A stretch of 45,535 bases of DNA, taken from assembly GCA_021813325.1 (NCBI GenBank), contig JAKALA010000029.1, positions 1 through 45,535 on the forward strand, in the 5' to 3' direction. Of this stretch, positions 7,970 to 16,583 are shown piece by piece. The stretch comes from a bacterium. Its GTDB lineage: Bacteria; Verrucomicrobiota; Verrucomicrobiia; Limisphaerales; UBA11358. Position numbers and translations under genes: made by a program. Under the pieces are notes generated by a model, which saw nothing but the letters and a program-made list of their open reading frames with translations, was not told where the DNA came from and searched no databases. The first letter of the stretch is position 1. Every line of letters begins with the position of its first letter.

Positions 7970-8413
7970 TCAGGCCGCTTTGGACTTCATCTGGTCGTGC
8001 CGGCCATCGGCATACGCCTCAAAAACCATCTTGATCTGGTCGCGCACCTGCCGGAATACCGCCAGCTTTTCCTCATCCGTGCCAGTCGCGTGTGCCGGAT
8101 CGTAAAAGCCCCAATGATGCCGGTTCACCTGGCCGGGAAACATTGGGCAGGCTTGGTCAGCATTGCCGCAGACGGTGATGACCGTTTCGACCGGCTGTTT
8201 GAGGAATTCGTCCATGTGCTTGGAATGATGTCCGGAAATATCAATCCCCACCTCCTTCATCACTTGGATGGCAAGAGGATGCACATAGCCCGCCGGTTTC
8301 GAGCCGGCGCTTTGCACGTTAAGAAAATCACCCGCAACCGCTCGCAGGATCCCTTCGGCCAGATGGCTGCGGCACGAGTTTCCAGTGCAGAGGATGAGGA
8401 CGGTGGGTTTCAT
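7970..8413 (-). CDS. arsC: Second arsenate reductase-like protein (ArsC, LMW-PTP fold)
   Basis: The 147-residue protein carries the P-loop Cys9-TGNSC-Arg15 and the later cysteines Cys82 and Cys89 ('[10 protein letters not shown]'). This matches the thioredoxin-coupled ArsC type with an extra cysteine in the loop, the sequence class 'CTGNSCRSQ'. I chose Met at 8413, which overlaps the arsR stop as ATGA; upstream Met codons would lie inside arsR. It probably reduces arsenate to arsenite like its neighbour. Two tandem reductases may cover different thioredoxin partners or substrates, but that is inference. Confidence 0.92.
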   Translation of the reverse strand: MKPTVLILCTGNSCRSHLAEGILRAVAGDFLNVQSAGSKPAGYVHPLAIQVMKEVGIDISGHHSKHMDEFLKQPVETVITVCGNADQACPMFPGQVNRHHWGFYDPAHATGTDEEKLAVFRQVRDQIKMVFEAYADGRHDQMKSKAA

Positions 8414-8775
8414 TTTTTGCATTGTCGTTTGCATATTTCGGCGAGGTCGGTTTTCAGGATTTGTTTGATTTGTTTGGTGTCGGCTAAAATTTGCGGCTCG
8501 GCTTCAATTGCCTTGTTCACCCAGGCCAAGGCACCCCGGATCGTGGCGGGAGCTTGCTTGTCGGGCAGCCGGTAATAGACCCAGCGGTCGGTCTTGCGGG
8601 ATTCCACCAATCCGGCTTGAAAGAGGACGGACAGGTGCTTGGAAACCGTAGAGGGAGCCATGCCGAACAGCTCGGTGATCTGGCAGACGCACAGCTCCCC
8701 GTCGCGCAAAGCCATCAAGATGCGCACGCGGGTTTCATCCGCCAGCGCCTTGGTGATATACATGAAGTCGCGCAT
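8410..8775 (-). CDS. arsR: ArsR-family metalloregulator (first)
   Basis: The 121-residue winged-helix repressor contains the metalloid site Cys29-Val-Cys31 ('ELCVCQI') in helix alpha-3 and the recognition helix '[19 protein letters not shown]'. ArsR dimers bind DNA without metalloid and release it on As(III)/Sb(III). It is the first gene of the arsC-arsC-arsD-arsA-acr3 operon. Directly upstream lie a promoter (8810-8838) and a 22-bp inverted repeat (8788-8809), so autoregulation is well supported. An internal Met-5 is also a possible start, but the first Met is preceded by a GAGGA ribosome-binding site. Confidence 0.93.
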   Translation of the reverse strand: MRDFMYITKALADETRVRILMALRDGELCVCQITELFGMAPSTVSKHLSVLFQAGLVESRKTDRWVYYRLPDKQAPATIRGALAWVNKAIEAEPQILADTKQIKQILKTDLAEICKRQCKK

Positions 8776-8787
8776 AAGCTATTTCCT

Positions 8788-8809
8788 CATTTCGTCATAC
8801 AGCGAAATG
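8788..8809 (-). promoter_or_regulatory. ArsR operator
   Basis: CATTTCG-N8-CGAAATG forms 7-bp perfect arms with an 8-bp spacer. The site lies between the -10 element and the arsR start codon, so a bound ArsR would block transcription. Size and symmetry are typical of ArsR/SmtB-family sites. It is not shared with the distal arsR block. Confidence 0.7.
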
Positions 8810-8838
8810 AAGATAGGGCGGATTCGTAAACCTGTCAA
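8810..8838 (-). promoter_or_regulatory. Sigma-70-type promoter of the ars operon
   Basis: On the minus strand, TTGACA (8833-8838) is followed by a 17-bp spacer and TATCTT (8810-8815), a near-consensus vegetative promoter. It is abutted downstream by the ArsR operator at 8788-8809. It begins 11 bp after the ccdA-like stop, so the proximal block has its own start of transcription. Confidence 0.78.
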
Positions 8839-8849
8839 GCCTCGGCGGC

Positions 8850-9545
8850 TCAGGCCGTGTAAATCAACCAGCCGCCGCCCAGCAGCACCAGACTGCCGCA
8901 GATGTATTTCACCACGGCCACGCCTTTGGATTGTTCGTTCCAGTTGAGGAAGCGTTGCACCATTTCGGTGGACGTGCCCGCCGCGACGATCACCGCACAA
9001 TGCCCCATGCCATACGCCAGCAACAACGACACTCCGTAAAGCGGCGCGGTCTTGGCCAGTTTGAACGTCACGCCCAGCATCGGGGCCATGTAGGCGAATG
9101 TGCAGGGGCCGAGCGCGATGCCAAACACCAAGCCAAGCATGAACGCGGCGAGCAATCCTTTCCGCTTCATGCCCACCTGTCCCGGTCCCGACCACGGCAT
9201 CGGAATCACGCCCAGCAGATGCAGCCCGACGACAAAGAAAATCACCGCCACGAAATAATTCCCATAACGCCCCACGTCGCCCATCATCCGCCCCGCCGCC
9301 GCCGTGATCGCGCCAATGGCCGCGATGGTGATGAGAATACCCACGGCGAACAGCACCGAAGTCCAGAACGCCCGCCGCACCGTGACTTTGCCTTGCTCGC
9401 TGATGAATCCCACAATCAGCGGGATGCTCGCCAGATGGCAGGGGCTTAAAAGAATGCTCAAAACTCCCCACGCCGCCGCCGCCGATAATGCTATCAGCGG
9501 CGCGCCTTCAACCGCGTGGCTCAGGGTGGTAAAAAGTTGTTCCAT
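8850..9545 (-). CDS. ccdA: CcdA/DsbD-type thiol-transport membrane protein
   Basis: The 231-residue protein has six or so hydrophobic segments and the family cysteines in 'LLSPCHLASIP' (Cys36) and 'ALGPCTFAYMAP' (Cys148), the pair that carries reducing power across the membrane in CcdA/DsbD proteins. Neighbours include two thioredoxin-like proteins and an ArsF-type protein with CxxC motifs. It therefore likely moves electrons from cytoplasmic thioredoxin to these periplasmic proteins. It is the last gene of the distal block, 3 bp after the ArsF-type gene. Confidence 0.88.
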   Translation of the reverse strand: MEQLFTTLSHAVEGAPLIALSAAAAWGVLSILLSPCHLASIPLIVGFISEQGKVTVRRAFWTSVLFAVGILITIAAIGAITAAAGRMMGDVGRYGNYFVAVIFFVVGLHLLGVIPMPWSGPGQVGMKRKGLLAAFMLGLVFGIALGPCTFAYMAPMLGVTFKLAKTAPLYGVSLLLAYGMGHCAVIVAAGTSTEMVQRFLNWNEQSKGVAVVKYICGSLVLLGGGWLIYTA

Positions 9546-9548
9546 AAA

Positions 9549-10061
9549 TCAACGGTTGCCAGATGCGGACGGCAACGTGACTCCGTTTGTTCTGGTTTGT
9601 TGTTCCTGACCGCTTAAAATTTTTCTGACCTCGGTTTCAATGTAGCTATTGAATTTCACCGGGTCCTCAACCAATTGCCAAGTCTCACCGAGCAGCGAGG
9701 ACTTTTCATCCTTGCCATCTTTCTGCCGGACCAGCACGAGCGAAGGGCATGGCAGTTTGTAGTCCAAGAGAAAATGGGCATTCTCCGTCAGATCGAAGTT
9801 CAGCGACATGAACACCAACCGCTTCGCATCCAACTCCGGTTTGAACTGCCGCTCGATTATCGCCTTGGCCTGCTGCTCGATTTTTAAACAGGTTTCGCAA
9901 CGGACGGTGCCGTGAAAATAATACGCGATGACTTGCCGGCTCGGCACATTGGTGGCGGTGGTCGCGGGTGCGACCGGCTGGGGCTTGGGATTATCCGCCG
10001 CCACGACTTGAAGCACAGCCCAAATCAGCAAAAGTCCGATAACAAATAGGTTTCGTTTCAT
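9549..10061 (-). CDS. ArsF-family thioredoxin-like protein (secreted)
   Basis: The 170-residue product has an N-terminal signal/anchor (residues 1-22). It then has the core 'YYFHGTVRCETCLKIE' with Cys55-x2-Cys58, as in the ArsF-type family annotated as a nitrophenyl-compound nitroreductase subunit in other genomes. A thioredoxin-like C-terminal half follows ('PCPSLVLVRQKDGKDE'). It probably works in the periplasm with the CcdA-type protein immediately downstream (3 bp). The name is from family resemblance; the substrate is not shown by the sequence. Confidence 0.75.
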   Translation of the reverse strand: MKRNLFVIGLLLIWAVLQVVAADNPKPQPVAPATTATNVPSRQVIAYYFHGTVRCETCLKIEQQAKAIIERQFKPELDAKRLVFMSLNFDLTENAHFLLDYKLPCPSLVLVRQKDGKDEKSSLLGETWQLVEDPVKFNSYIETEVRKILSGQEQQTRTNGVTLPSASGNR

Positions 10062-10069
10062 AAAATGTT

Positions 10070-10444
10070 TTACGCGAGCAGTTCCGCGCCTTTGGCGGCA
10101 ACGAGCCGGATATTTTCGTGCGTGGCTGGGCTGGAACCTTTGTGCAGGCCCATCTCAAACAGCTTCAAATGTTGGAATCCGGTGAATCCGGCCTGCTCCA
10201 GGGTCTTGCGGGCGCATTCCTGCGGGCAGCCGTCTATCGCTAGAATTTTCGCGGCTGCCTTGGTCGTTTCCATGATGGTGTTGACCCGTCCGCCGATGCC
10301 GGCAAGGCAATACATCTTGCCGGTTTGGTCGAGGGTCATCTGCCGGGCGACGCGGTCGGCAAGGCCGCCCACGTCCGAAGCGCCGGAGCACGGAAAAATG
10401 AGCTTGGGCGCGGACGAACAAGAGCATTGAGGTTTTAAGTTCAT
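10070..10444 (-). CDS. DGC-domain (putative zinc-binding) protein
   Basis: The 124-residue protein has the conserved 'DGCPQEC' motif (Cys73, Cys77) that names the DGC family (PF08859), along with the early cysteines 'CSCSS' and 'FPCSGASDVG' and the 'CLAGIGG' turn. The many conserved cysteines suggest metal or thiol chemistry. Family members often sit in arsenic and redox gene clusters. I chose Met at 10444 because the longer open frame upstream lacks family resemblance. It lies 8 bp upstream of the ArsF-type gene and likely shares its mRNA. Confidence 0.8.
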   Translation of the reverse strand: MNLKPQCSCSSAPKLIFPCSGASDVGGLADRVARQMTLDQTGKMYCLAGIGGRVNTIMETTKAAAKILAIDGCPQECARKTLEQAGFTGFQHLKLFEMGLHKGSSPATHENIRLVAAKGAELLA

Positions 10445-10449
10445 GGTGG

Positions 10450-10689
10450 TTATGGTTGTTTGGATGATGACATGAAGTTCGTGACAGATGATGGACTGGA
10501 AATGCAGTTGGTGGTTGTTCCGTTCGTGCCGGAGAACATCAGCATTGCACTCGGCGCGGACAGGAATGGACAACAAGTTCCACAACTCTGGCCCGCGCTG
10601 TCGAAACGTGAACCGCGCCTCGCCGATGACCACGCCAGCAGGGCGATCAGCAATGTGCCGACCAGCAGGAGTTGGGTGCGTGGTCTCAT
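10450..10689 (-). CDS. Small membrane-anchored protein, unknown
   Basis: A 79-residue frame lies between the thioredoxin and DGC genes. The N-terminus looks like a signal or anchor helix ('TQLLLVGTLLIALLAW', about residues 5-20), followed by 'SCGTCCPFLS' with three cysteines close together, which suits the redox neighbourhood. The second half is low-complexity Ser/Thr and poorly protein-like, so a frameshift is possible. The gap from the thioredoxin stop is 14 bp. I do not recognise a family. Confidence 0.4.
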   Translation of the reverse strand: MRPRTQLLLVGTLLIALLAWSSARRGSRFDSAGQSCGTCCPFLSAPSAMLMFSGTNGTTTNCISSPSSVTNFMSSSKQP

Positions 10690-10703
10690 GCGCGTGACCG
10701 GGT

Positions 10704-11186
10704 TCACTTGCCAGCAGCCGGCTTGGCTGCCAGGTCCACACCGAGACCCTGCCACTTGGCCAGGATGTCTTCCTTCGCAAAGAATCCGACGTGCCGGAAC
10801 AGTTCCTTGCCCTCGGCGTCGTAGAAGATTTGTGTGGGAATGACTTCGATGCCGTATTGCTTTCCGGCGTCTGGATTTTTCCACACGTCAATGAATTCCA
10901 CATTCAGCCGTCCTGCATATTCTTTTTTCAAGTCGTCCAGAACCGGGAACATCATTTTGCAGGGAATACATTTGCCCGCGCCCAAGTCGAGGAGCTTCGG
11001 CAGTTTGCCGTTGGCGTCGGGCGCAGCCTGGTCGCTGGTGATTTCGACTTGCGCGTTCGTGGCTGCCAGCGCGACAACGCTGTTGGTTTCAGAAGGCGCT
11101 TTGTCCTTGTTCTGTTTGAGAGTTACGGCGGCGACCACCGTCATGGTGAGCGCGGCCACAATGGCGAGCTTCAGAGGTGTTTTCAT
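10704..11186 (-). CDS. Thioredoxin-like protein, membrane or periplasmic
   Basis: The 160-residue protein has an N-terminal hydrophobic segment (about residues 7-22) and a low-complexity linker. A thioredoxin fold follows, with active site Cys73-Ile-Pro-Cys76 ('GKCIPCKMMFP') and the cis-proline segment 'VIPTQIFYDAEGKE'. It should reduce or exchange disulfides on the outer face of the inner membrane. The CcdA-type gene downstream could supply electrons. Its substrate may be an arsenic-related enzyme such as the ArsF-type protein, but that is inference. Confidence 0.88.
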   Translation of the reverse strand: MKTPLKLAIVAALTMTVVAAVTLKQNKDKAPSETNSVVALAATNAQVEITSDQAAPDANGKLPKLLDLGAGKCIPCKMMFPVLDDLKKEYAGRLNVEFIDVWKNPDAGKQYGIEVIPTQIFYDAEGKELFRHVGFFAKEDILAKWQGLGVDLAAKPAAGK

Positions 11187-11214
11187 AATTTTTCCACAGT
11201 TTGTGCATCACGGT

Positions 11215-11445
11215 TCACGCGAGCAGTTTTTTGATTTCTTCCACTGACGGCACTTTGCCGCTGACCTTCACCTTGCCATCCACGACCAGCGCGGGCGTCG
11301 TCATCACGCCGAACGCCATGATTTGTTTGAGGTCGGTGACTTTTTCGAGTTCGTATGGCAGACCGAGCGTTTGCGCGGCCTTTTCTGTGGCCATCGTCAG
11401 GGCGTTGCACTTGGCGCAGCCGGTGCCGAGGATTTGGAGTTTCAT
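11215..11445 (-). CDS. Small redox-active thioredoxin (Thioredoxin_3 type)
   Basis: This 76-residue protein is a minimal thioredoxin-fold domain: 'LQILGTGCAKCNAL' with Cys10-x2-Cys13 and 'GVMTTPALVVDGKVKVSGKVP'. Such proteins are common beside ArsP-type permeases, as here, where the permease lies 53 bp upstream. The start is Met at 11445, preceded by GAAAGGA, not the upstream Met that extends into the permease gene. It could reduce the permease substrate or its cysteines; this is not shown. Confidence 0.85.
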   Translation of the reverse strand: MKLQILGTGCAKCNALTMATEKAAQTLGLPYELEKVTDLKQIMAFGVMTTPALVVDGKVKVSGKVPSVEEIKKLLA

Positions 11446-11498
11446 GTTTTTAGTCCTTTCTTTGGTTATGTATGTTTCAGCCGTTTTGATCGCGTGGT

Positions 11499-12617
11499 TC
11501 ACATGATTAAATTAAAAAGGTAGCCCACGAGCAAAATGCCCAGCGCCACGACGCCGAAGAAGGTCGCGATGAGCCGGGGCTTGAGCACCTTGCGCAGGAT
11601 GATGGCTTCGGGGAAAGAGAGCGCGATGACGGACATCATGAACGCCAGCACCGTGCCGAGCGCCGCGCCCTTGCCGAGCAACGCCTGCACGATGGGAATG
11701 ATGCCCGCCGCGTTGGAATACATGGGCACGCCAATCAGCACCGCCAGCGGCACCGACCACCACGCCCCTTTGCCCATGATGGAGGCCATGAAGTTTTCCG
11801 GCACATAGCCATGAATACCCGCGCCCACGGCGATGCCGATCAACACATAAAGCCACACGCGCCCCACGATGTCTTTCACCGCGTCGAGGCCGAGACGGAT
11901 GCGGGCGGGCCAATCGGGAGATTCTTCCTCGGTCGCGTCGCCGGTCTTTGTCTCGAAGACCCAATCCTCGACGTGTTTTTCCATCCGCAACCGTCCGATG
12001 ATCCAGCCGGAAACGATGGCGATGGCCAGTCCCATTCCCAGATAAATGACCGCGACCTTCCAGCCGAACAAACCGAACAACAACACCAACGCCACTTCGT
12101 TGACCATCGGCGATGAAACCAGAAAGGAAAAGGTCACGCCCAGCGGCACGCCGGTGGTCACAAAGCCGATGAACAACGGGACCGCCGAACAGGAACAGAA
12201 AGGTGTCACGGTGCCGAGCAGCGCCGCCAGCACGTTGCCGGTGGTTTCACGCTTGCCGGACAGAATCCGCCGCGTCCGTTCCGGCGTGAAAAAGGTCCGC
12301 ACAATGCCGACGCCGAACACAACCAGCGTGAGCAGCATCAGCACCTTGGGCGATTCAAACACAAAGAACTCTACCGTCGCGCCGAGGTGCGTTCCTTTCG
12401 CCAGCCCGCAAAGTGAATAGGTGAACCACGCCGCGAACGGTGCCAGGCTGTGATACACCAACCACCAGACCGCCAGACCCGCGACGCCCCACGGCAGATA
12501 TTTGCGCCAACCCGGTTTGTCGGCGGCTGGGGGAGGCAATGGGGCGGCGCAGCCGCAAGCGGCCGTCTTATTTGGCCCGCTGCTGGATTCAATTTTGGGT
12601 TCAAGTTGAGAATTCAT
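11499..12617 (-). CDS. ArsP-type permease (predicted permease, PF03773 family)
   Basis: The 372-residue protein has a Cys-rich N-terminus ('CGCAA'), about eight transmembrane segments, and the diagnostic 'TPFCSCSAVPLFIGF' (Cys141, Cys143) and 'GVPMYSNAAGIIPIV' motifs. Characterised ArsP proteins export trivalent organo-arsenicals such as methylarsenite. The context of thioredoxins, a DGC protein and ArsF fits. The start is Met at 12617; the frame extends further into the FmdE-like gene but not with family resemblance. The exact substrate is inferred. Confidence 0.85.
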   Translation of the reverse strand: MNSQLEPKIESSSGPNKTAACGCAAPLPPPAADKPGWRKYLPWGVAGLAVWWLVYHSLAPFAAWFTYSLCGLAKGTHLGATVEFFVFESPKVLMLLTLVVFGVGIVRTFFTPERTRRILSGKRETTGNVLAALLGTVTPFCSCSAVPLFIGFVTTGVPLGVTFSFLVSSPMVNEVALVLLFGLFGWKVAVIYLGMGLAIAIVSGWIIGRLRMEKHVEDWVFETKTGDATEEESPDWPARIRLGLDAVKDIVGRVWLYVLIGIAVGAGIHGYVPENFMASIMGKGAWWSVPLAVLIGVPMYSNAAGIIPIVQALLGKGAALGTVLAFMMSVIALSFPEAIILRKVLKPRLIATFFGVVALGILLVGYLFNLIM

Positions 12618-12627
12618 GGGAATTGCC

Positions 12628-13419
12628 TCATTGCGCCGTGGAATGTTCCAAGGCGTTTTTGTTGATGATGTCGCCGCGCGTGCCGAGATGTTCATAGGCG
12701 TCGGGTTGCCACTTGAAATTTGCCAGCGGCGTAACGGTGAAAGATTCGGCCAATGGATGTTGCAGCAGGTTGCGGGCGTAATCCCATTCCATTTGCTGAC
12801 AGCGCCGCATATCGGCCACGGAAACATCGCCGCTGCGAATTCTTGTTTCCAGTCGGGACACCGCGACGGGAAACACGTCCGGTTTCAACGTCACCTTGAC
12901 CGCCTGATGCGTCGAAAAGCGATAGAGGATGAATTCGTTGCCAAGGGCGGGGTCAATCTTCTGCGTTCCAAAACGGACGCGTCCACCGGTGAGATACGCC
13001 ACCACGTCGCCGTAACAAGGCGAGTTGTTGCAGATGCCGCCGGTGTCTGTGCGGTCAATCACGCCGTCGGGATACAATTCCCGCAGGCCCATGCTCACGG
13101 CGCATGCGGCAGTGACAAGCCCGTCGCACGGATGGCCGTGCATTTTGACGAGGTCTTTGAGCGTGATGGTCTTGGTCCGGCTCGCGTAAGGGCCGAGGCT
13201 GCTTTCAGTGTCCAGCACTTGAAAAGTCGGCGCATAAGGCGCGTGAGCCATCCAATCGGGATAATACCAATCGGCGGTTTCATGGGCGGCGTGCGGCGCG
13301 GAGGCACAGCCGCTCAGGAGCGTTGCCACGACGGCCAAAGAAACCAGCGCACGCTTCAATCGGCCATTCCGCGAACTTGAACTTGTCTGAACACGACACA
13401 TAATTTCATCCATTTTCAT
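12628..13419 (-). CDS. FmdE-like lipoprotein
   Basis: The 263-residue protein has a lipoprotein signal (lipobox 'LSGC', Cys38). It then has the FmdE-family core 'KMHGHPCDGLVTAACAVSMG' (His94-x-His96-x-Cys98) and 'TGGICNNSPCYGDVVAY'. FmdE is named after a formylmethanofuran dehydrogenase subunit, and family members bind metal through His/Cys. Here the protein would be anchored in the cell envelope, not in methanogenesis. It overlaps the RND stop by 1 nt (TGATG), so it is co-translated with the efflux pump. A metal- or metalloid-binding role is plausible but unproven. Confidence 0.75.
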   Translation of the reverse strand: MKMDEIMCRVQTSSSSRNGRLKRALVSLAVVATLLSGCASAPHAAHETADWYYPDWMAHAPYAPTFQVLDTESSLGPYASRTKTITLKDLVKMHGHPCDGLVTAACAVSMGLRELYPDGVIDRTDTGGICNNSPCYGDVVAYLTGGRVRFGTQKIDPALGNEFILYRFSTHQAVKVTLKPDVFPVAVSRLETRIRSGDVSVADMRRCQQMEWDYARNLLQHPLAESFTVTPLANFKWQPDAYEHLGTRGDIINKNALEHSTAQ

Positions 13420-16400
13420 CAGGCTACCGGGTCTGTGGCCGGCGGGGGCAGAGTGGCTGCCCCGTTGACCGCACGGCGGCGGAACAGCCGCCGCACAGCC
13501 AGTTCGGCATCTTCAAACAGCGAGTAAAAAATCGGCACGTAAACCATCGTCAGGAACGTCGAGACCAGCAGCCCGCCGATGGCCACGACGGCGAGCGGTG
13601 AAAGTCGTTCCAGACCAATGGCCCATTGCATCGCAATCGGGATCATGCCCACCGCCGTGCCGACCGCCGTCATTAAAATCGGTCGCGTGCGGATGCGCAC
13701 CGAATCCACCAGCGCGTCGTAGGTGGTCGCGCCGCGTTCCTTCGCGGCGATGATGAAGTCAATCAGCAGAATCGAATTCTTCACCACGATGCCGGCCAGC
13801 AAAATCATGCCCATCATCGAGGGCATGCAGCCGTGCTTGTTCGCCAGCAACATGCCCCACGCCGCGCCGATAAGCGCCAGCGGAATGGCCACCATGATGG
13901 TGAGCGGATGAATCCACGACTTGAACGCCGGCATCAGCGAGAAATAGAGCAGGACCAGGCCGAGCAGGAGCGCCTTGCCCAGCAGGCTGAACGACTCATT
14001 CATCTGCTTGATTTCGCCTTCATGGCTCAACATGTAGCCAGGCGGAAGAGCGAGACCTTTAAGTGACTTTTCAACATCCTCCTGCAAATGAGAGATGGGC
14101 TGCTTGGCGCGATAAGCCTGGATGTCCAGCGTGCGTTCGAGTCCCTGGCGCGTGATGACCGACGCGACGGGCTGGCGCGAGATGGTGCCCAACTGTGCCA
14201 GCGGCACCGCGCCCACCGGAGTTTGAATGGGATAAGTCGCGAATTGTTCGGCGCGCTCCCGTTGCGCTGGCGGCAACTGAATCCACACGTTCAGGCCGTC
14301 CTGATTGGGCACGCGGAACACGGAACTCGGCATCCCGCGCACCGCACCGGCGAGTTGCGCGGCCACGGCGGCAGGTGAAATCTGGTAAAGTGCGCACTTC
14401 TCCGCGTTGGCGGTGAATTGCACTTCCACGGAATCCAAAGTCCACGAGCGGGTGATGGACGTGGCACCGCGCAAATTCTTTTGCAGGCGCTGTTCCACCT
14501 CGTTGCCAATTTGATTAAGCGTCTCCTGATCCGGCCCGGAAATCATCACGTCCACCGACGAGCGAATGGTCGAGAGCGGTGTCGCGCCAAAATCGAACAC
14601 GTCCACGCTTTTCAGGCCGGGCAGTTTCTGGAATTGGCCGCGCAAATCGTCTTCGATCTGCCAGATGGAATCCTTGCGATGGAAGCGGTCGGTGAGATGC
14701 ACGGTGATGTTTCCTTGCTGCGCCAGCCGGCCCGCCCCGAACGAAATCACCGCCGGTTCCGAGCCGATTACGGACGAAACGGAAGTGACTTCGGACCGCT
14801 TTGAAATCATTTGTTCCATTTGCGTCAGCGTCTTCTCGGTCTGCGCCAACGAGGTGTTGGCGTCAGTCTCGAAGTTGATTTTGACAATGCCGGTGTCCAT
14901 CGGCGGCATGAGGTCGCGGCCAATGAGCGGCATCTGGCGCAAGGAGATCGCCAGCAAGATGATCGCCGGCGGGAGAAACCACCACCGGTGCTTGAGCGCA
15001 AAGGCCGTCAGCCGCACATAGAAATCACGCACCGGCTCCACCACCCAGGTATCGAAGCGGGAGACGAGTTGCTCAAAGCGGTTTCGTCCCGCGCCGGGAT
15101 TGCGCCGCAACAACCACGGTGCCAGCAGCGGAATCACCGTCACCGAAACGATGTAGGAAGCCGCCAGCGCGATGCAGAGGCTGACCGACAACGGACGCAG
15201 CACGGTCTGCACAAAGCCGCCGATGAAGATGATCGGCAGCAACACCATCATGGTGGCGTAGGTGCCGGAGAAAATCGCCAGCATGACTTCCTGCGTTCCG
15301 CCCACCACTGCCTTATGCACATCCGCGCCATTTTTGTGGTAATGGCGCTCGATGTTTTCGAGCACTACGATGGCGTCGTCGAGCAACATGCCCACGGCGA
15401 TGATGACGGCGGTGAGCGTCACCATGTCGAATTCGTAGCCGATCAGCCACATGACGGAGAAGGTGAGCAGGTAGGTGAACGGAATGGAAATCGCGGCCAG
15501 CGTCATGCCGCGCAAATCCGCCAGGAACAGGAAGATCACAATCACCGTCATGATGATCGCGTCGCGCAAGGCGTCGAGCATGTTGCCGACGGACAGGTTG
15601 ATCAGTTCGCCCTGTGTGTCCGGGATGCTAAATTCGATGCCGGGGTAGGTCTTTTCCAGTCCGGGCAATACGCTTGCGATGTCGGCAATGGTGTTCAGCG
15701 CGTAGCCGGTGGTGCCGCGCTGGATGTTCACGGCGATGGCGGGTTGGCCATTGCCGTGATAGGCACTTTGCGGCTCCAGCACACTCCGCGTGATGGTGGC
15801 GACGTCCGCCAGATGCACGTCCCCATCGGGTCGGTGCGTCACCACAATCGCGCCCACATCCGCAAGGTTTTGAAACTCGCCGGTGCGCTTGAGCAGGAAC
15901 TGGCTTTCCGAAGTCAGCAGCAAACCGATAGGCTGGTTGGCGTTGAAGGCCACGAGCCGCTGGCTCACATCGGCGGGCGTGAGGCCGAACCGCTGGAGTT
16001 TGTCGCGGTCCAGGGTTACGCGCACGACCGGTTGGTGCGCGCCGAAGACTTCCACATTGGCGACTTGCGGCAATTGCAGCAGGCGCTCCTTGATTTCGTT
16101 GTCGGCGAGTTGCCGCACCATCGAGAGATCCAGCGGCGAATGGGTCTTGGGCCGGAGCGCCAGCGTAAGCACCGCCGGCGTCGCCGAGGAAACTTTGAAC
16201 ACCATCGGCGGGCGGATGGCGTCCGGCAGCAGCGCCTTGATTTTTTGCAGACCGTTGGCCACGTCGGTCGCCGCCGAGTCCAAACCTTTGCTGTATTCAA
16301 ATTCCACCGAGACGGACGACACTTCGTCCTTGCTCACCGAGGTCACGCGGCGCACCTGTTCGATGGTGTTCAACTCCTTCTCAATCGTGCGGCTGACTTC

Positions 16401-16583
16401 GGATTCGACATCGGCCGCCGACGCGCCCGGATAAACCGTCACGACGGCGATTTGCGGACGCTCGGAATCCGGGAAGAGATTGACCGGCATGTGGCGGAAG
16501 CCGACAATTCCAACCACCGCCGCCAGCAAGACGAGCGACGTGATCAGGTGCGGTTTCTTGAGATAGCGTTCGATGAAGTTCAT
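13419..16583 (-). CDS. RND-family efflux transporter (inner-membrane pump)
   Basis: At 1054 residues, this is a full-size RND pump with the usual 12 transmembrane helices and two large periplasmic loops. The N-terminal 'MNFIERYLKKPHLITSLVLL' is typical. The proton-relay Asp pair lies in 'VGMLLDDAIVVLENIERH' (about residues 402-403), the form found in hydrophobe/amphiphile pumps rather than in the metal-type (HME) pumps. The C-terminal half has 'GIVVKNSILLIDFI'. Substrate is unknown. Position with an ArsR regulator and ArsP permease suggests toxic aromatic or arsenic compounds. It overlaps the adaptor stop by 4 nt (ATGA). Confidence 0.95.
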   Translation of the reverse strand: MNFIERYLKKPHLITSLVLLAAVVGIVGFRHMPVNLFPDSERPQIAVVTVYPGASAADVESEVSRTIEKELNTIEQVRRVTSVSKDEVSSVSVEFEYSKGLDSAATDVANGLQKIKALLPDAIRPPMVFKVSSATPAVLTLALRPKTHSPLDLSMVRQLADNEIKERLLQLPQVANVEVFGAHQPVVRVTLDRDKLQRFGLTPADVSQRLVAFNANQPIGLLLTSESQFLLKRTGEFQNLADVGAIVVTHRPDGDVHLADVATITRSVLEPQSAYHGNGQPAIAVNIQRGTTGYALNTIADIASVLPGLEKTYPGIEFSIPDTQGELINLSVGNMLDALRDAIIMTVIVIFLFLADLRGMTLAAISIPFTYLLTFSVMWLIGYEFDMVTLTAVIIAVGMLLDDAIVVLENIERHYHKNGADVHKAVVGGTQEVMLAIFSGTYATMMVLLPIIFIGGFVQTVLRPLSVSLCIALAASYIVSVTVIPLLAPWLLRRNPGAGRNRFEQLVSRFDTWVVEPVRDFYVRLTAFALKHRWWFLPPAIILLAISLRQMPLIGRDLMPPMDTGIVKINFETDANTSLAQTEKTLTQMEQMISKRSEVTSVSSVIGSEPAVISFGAGRLAQQGNITVHLTDRFHRKDSIWQIEDDLRGQFQKLPGLKSVDVFDFGATPLSTIRSSVDVMISGPDQETLNQIGNEVEQRLQKNLRGATSITRSWTLDSVEVQFTANAEKCALYQISPAAVAAQLAGAVRGMPSSVFRVPNQDGLNVWIQLPPAQRERAEQFATYPIQTPVGAVPLAQLGTISRQPVASVITRQGLERTLDIQAYRAKQPISHLQEDVEKSLKGLALPPGYMLSHEGEIKQMNESFSLLGKALLLGLVLLYFSLMPAFKSWIHPLTIMVAIPLALIGAAWGMLLANKHGCMPSMMGMILLAGIVVKNSILLIDFIIAAKERGATTYDALVDSVRIRTRPILMTAVGTAVGMIPIAMQWAIGLERLSPLAVVAIGGLLVSTFLTMVYVPIFYSLFEDAELAVRRLFRRRAVNGAATLPPPATDPVA

